A DNA stretch of 5,342 nucleotides from Bacillota bacterium (GTDB lineage Bacteria; Bacillota; Clostridia; Acetivibrionales; DSM-2933). Position numbers and translations under genes: made by a program. The stretch lies in the NCBI GenBank assembly GCA_023441845.1, contig JAEZNF010000304.1, positions 1 through 5,342 on the forward strand, read 5' to 3'. The notes beneath the pieces were generated by a model. It saw only the letters and a list, made by a program, of their open reading frames with translations. It was not told the DNA's origin and made no database searches. Below are positions 5,061 through 5,342 of this stretch, piece by piece (within the stretch, counting starts at the first letter, position 1; each line of letters opens with the position of its first letter).

Positions 5061-5342
5061 ATGATAAAAAGTATGACGGGATTTGGCAGGGGCGAATCTC
5101 GTGGAGACGGTAAGGAGTTTCAAGTCGAAATTAAAACCGTTAACCATAGATATAGTGATGTATTCATTAAGATGCCCAGACAGATTTCATATCTAGAGGA
5201 AAAAGTTAGATCTACAATAAGTAAGCAATTATCCAGAGGTAAAGTTGACGTTTTTATATCATTTGAGGATTATAGTGAGGATTCAAAAGTTGTACTGATA
5301 GATGAGCCTTTGTCAAAAGCTTATATAAGTGCGGTAGAGCTT
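5061..5342 (+). CDS. yicC: YicC/YloC-family endoribonuclease, 3' partial
   Basis: The first 94 codons are open to the window edge; a full family member is about 290 aa, so roughly two thirds is missing. The start MIKSMTGFGR is the YicC/YloC signature, and KTVNHRYSDVFIKMPRQ and LEEKVRSTISKQLSRGKVDV match the conserved N-terminal YicC domain. Members have been reported to be endoribonucleases acting on RNA, including small RNAs in E. coli; the exact substrate here is unknown. The ATG at 5061 is preceded by AAAGGA (5043-5048) with a rather long 12-nt spacing. The gene has its own probable promoter 36 nt upstream and is separated from rsmE by 157 bp, so it is likely a new transcription unit. In Firmicutes it is usually followed by remA, gmk and rpoZ, which would lie beyond the right edge. 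Confidence 0.93.
   Translation, partial: MIKSMTGFGRGESRGDGKEFQVEIKTVNHRYSDVFIKMPRQISYLEEKVRSTISKQLSRGKVDVFISFEDYSEDSKVVLIDEPLSKAYISAVEL

Noticed and set aside
1..5342. Mobile element, CRISPR array, toxin-antitoxin or defence system
   Set aside because: No transposase, integrase, regularly spaced direct repeats or unknown conserved ORF was seen. All coding capacity is accounted for by housekeeping genes.

Overview
The window is a low-GC (roughly 40% G+C by eye) bacterial chromosome segment with every gene on the + strand. It carries the 3' end of a protein-folding operon, two RNA/protein-modification genes, and the start of a third RNA-related gene: dnaK (5' partial), dnaJ, prmA, rsmE and yicC (3' partial). 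The protein sequences, strong Shine-Dalgarno sites, AT-rich spacers and the dnaK-dnaJ-prmA-rsmE order point to a clostridial Firmicute. A Ruminiclostridium-like (Clostridium cluster III) species is my best guess, but the genus is inference only.

Layout. Bases 1-1432 encode the C-terminal three quarters of DnaK, followed by a good intrinsic terminator (1467-1502). A 367-bp spacer (1433-1799) separates dnaK from dnaJ. It holds two short inverted repeats sharing the same half-site, two candidate promoters, and a 100-bp segment bounded by long inverted arms (19 of 20 positions paired). dnaJ (1800-2948) encodes a complete type I DnaJ. A 285-bp spacer (2949-3233) precedes the preferred prmA start. 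It contains no gene and no classical terminator, but is full of dyad symmetry: three inverted repeats with 22-nt spacers, one AT-rich hairpin, and a possible H-type pseudoknot ending just before the prmA ribosome binding site. prmA and rsmE overlap by 19 nt and look translationally coupled. A spacer of about 155 bp with helically phased A-tracts and an extended -10 promoter then leads to yicC, which runs off the end.

How the genes fit together. DnaK and DnaJ are the ATP-dependent Hsp70 chaperone and its co-chaperone. PrmA methylates ribosomal protein L11 and RsmE methylates 16S rRNA; both are commonly linked to dnaJ in Firmicutes. YicC/YloC is a conserved RNase-like protein, usually found with remA and gmk.

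The genes themselves are ordinary. I found no mobile gene, CRISPR array, defence island or unknown protein system. The second-look material is in the two leaders: dnaJ appears to be uncoupled from dnaK and to have its own structured leader, and prmA has an unusually dense set of inverted repeats plus a pseudoknot-capable element. These are sequence observations; their regulatory roles are hypotheses.
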